From: Mycolicibacterium hassiacum DSM 44199
GTDB lineage: Bacteria; Actinomycetota; Actinomycetes; Mycobacteriales; Mycobacteriaceae
NCBI RefSeq assembly: GCF_900603025.1
Contig: NZ_LR026975.1
Location: 2,418,001 to 2,482,000 of the forward strand
Length of the DNA: 64,000 nucleotides
Direction of reading: 5' to 3'
The position numbers and the translations under genes are program-made. The notes under the pieces are model-generated. The model did not search any database. It saw only the letters and a list, made by a program, of their open reading frames with translations, and was not told where the DNA came from. This document shows, piece by piece, positions 63,454 through 64,000 of the stretch; position 1 is the stretch's first letter; each line of letters opens with the position of its first letter.

Positions 63454-64000
63454 TCAATGGATGTCCGGCTGGCGGACGTCCTCCGGTGCGCCGGCGTCGC
63501 CGGGACTGTCGTCGGCCGGCGCCGGGCGGTTCCCGGACCCGCCGCGGCCGTGGATGGCCTTCTGCGCCGAGCGGATCGCCAGATACGTGATCAACGCGCC
63601 CAGCGCGGTCAGCGGCCAGCCCATCGCGATGCGGGCGAACCCCAGCCACCCGGTCTCGTCGGCGTCGTAGAGCCGCTGCTGCACGATGAACCGGGATGCG
63701 AACACCGCGACCCACACCAGGGTGGCGAGATCGAAGGCGCGCACCGCGGCCGGCACCCGCCGCCAGTCCCGGTCGCGGTCGTTGACCAGCGCCCAGATGT
63801 AGCCGACCACCGGCCGGCGGATCAGCACCGAGAGCCCGAACACCGTCGCCCAGGCCAGCGACGACCAGATACCCAGCAGGAAATAGCCTTTCGCCTCCCC
63901 CACCAGGTAGGCGATCAGCGCGCAGACCCCGACCCCGAAGAACCCGGAGACGGCCGGCTGGGCGGACTCGCGGCGCGCCAGCCGCCAGATCAACACCAGG
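63454..64000 (-). CDS. DUF3159 membrane protein (5' end outside window)
   Basis: At least 182 residues. Five or six helices (GFFGVGVCALIAYLVGEAKG, ATVFGLSVLIRRPVVGYIWAL, RAFDLATLVWVAVFASRFIV, WPLTALGALITYLAIRSAQK) and a Pro-rich tail. This matches DUF3159, at the position of Rv2693c. The frame is open to the window end, so the start is missing. Role unknown. Confidence 0.85.
   Translation of the reverse strand, partial: LVLIWRLARRESAQPAVSGFFGVGVCALIAYLVGEAKGYFLLGIWSSLAWATVFGLSVLIRRPVVGYIWALVNDRDRDWRRVPAAVRAFDLATLVWVAVFASRFIVQQRLYDADETGWLGFARIAMGWPLTALGALITYLAIRSAQKAIHGRGGSGNRPAPADDSPGDAGAPEDVRQPDIH

Overview
The window is high-GC actinobacterial DNA, and its gene order matches the Mycobacterium tuberculosis chromosome from about Rv2603c to Rv2693c. 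Recognisable pieces are yebC, pdxS-tesB-pdxT, thrS-HIT-pgsA1-patA-pimA-nudix, the tRNA Gly-Cys-Val cluster, clpC2, ribD, aftC, msrB, hemE-hemY-hemQ, rnd, dxs, the TrmA-like gene and ceoBC. The extra genes between these blocks (acyl-CoA dehydrogenase, a giant cyclase protein, NhaA, an amidohydrolase, a lipase) suggest an environmental, rapid-growing mycobacterium (Mycolicibacterium type). This is inferred from gene content and order only. No database search was possible.

Layout. 1-14.6 kb is core: a lone acyl-CoA dehydrogenase behind a palindromic operator; the PLP synthase operon with a thioesterase; a tightly overlapped operon that charges threonine and then builds phosphatidylinositol mannosides; and a secreted proline-rich repeat protein. 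14.8-15.4 kb holds four tRNA genes. 15.37-23.6 kb is an 8.2-kb element integrated in tRNA-Val(GAC), bounded by perfect 25-bp att repeats. It encodes an integrase, an excisionase-like protein, a primase-helicase beside an iteron array, and scaffold-like, HK97-type capsid and small-terminase-like proteins. It has no portal, large terminase, protease, tail or lysis gene, so it looks like a capsid-encoding phage satellite. It occupies the kind of site used by phiRv2 in M. tuberculosis. Inside it lie a tRNA-Met 3' half and a truncated, frameshifted gene, which are scars of an earlier recombination.

23.6-28.2 kb is a nested insertion. A two-gene DUF732 operon was broken by an IS256-family element, and that element was in turn broken by an IS110-family element. 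The IS110 leader contains four short segments, in the right order and polarity, that match the element ends and the actual insertion target. It therefore reads as a bridge RNA.

28.2-36.3 kb returns to the clpC2-ribD-aftC neighbourhood. Between aftC and msrB lie a small-molecule kinase-like gene and a 1927-residue protein that combines zinc ribbons, an adenylate cyclase domain, an AAA ATPase, a helical repeat region and six NTF2-like half-units. A palindromic repeat (GGAATGCTATTCC) occurs at the left edge of this block, inside the 3' end of aftC, and again beyond msrB. 43.8-55.1 kb carries late heme synthesis (hemE-hemY-hemQ), rnd, an amidohydrolase behind an AT-rich operator, a lipase and dxs. 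55.1-64 kb holds nhaA, a DNA-glycosylase-like protein, small unknowns including an unlisted 42-residue basic protein, a 23S/tRNA methyltransferase, and a divergent pair of a KimA-like permease and two TrkA-type K+ regulators (ceoB, ceoC).
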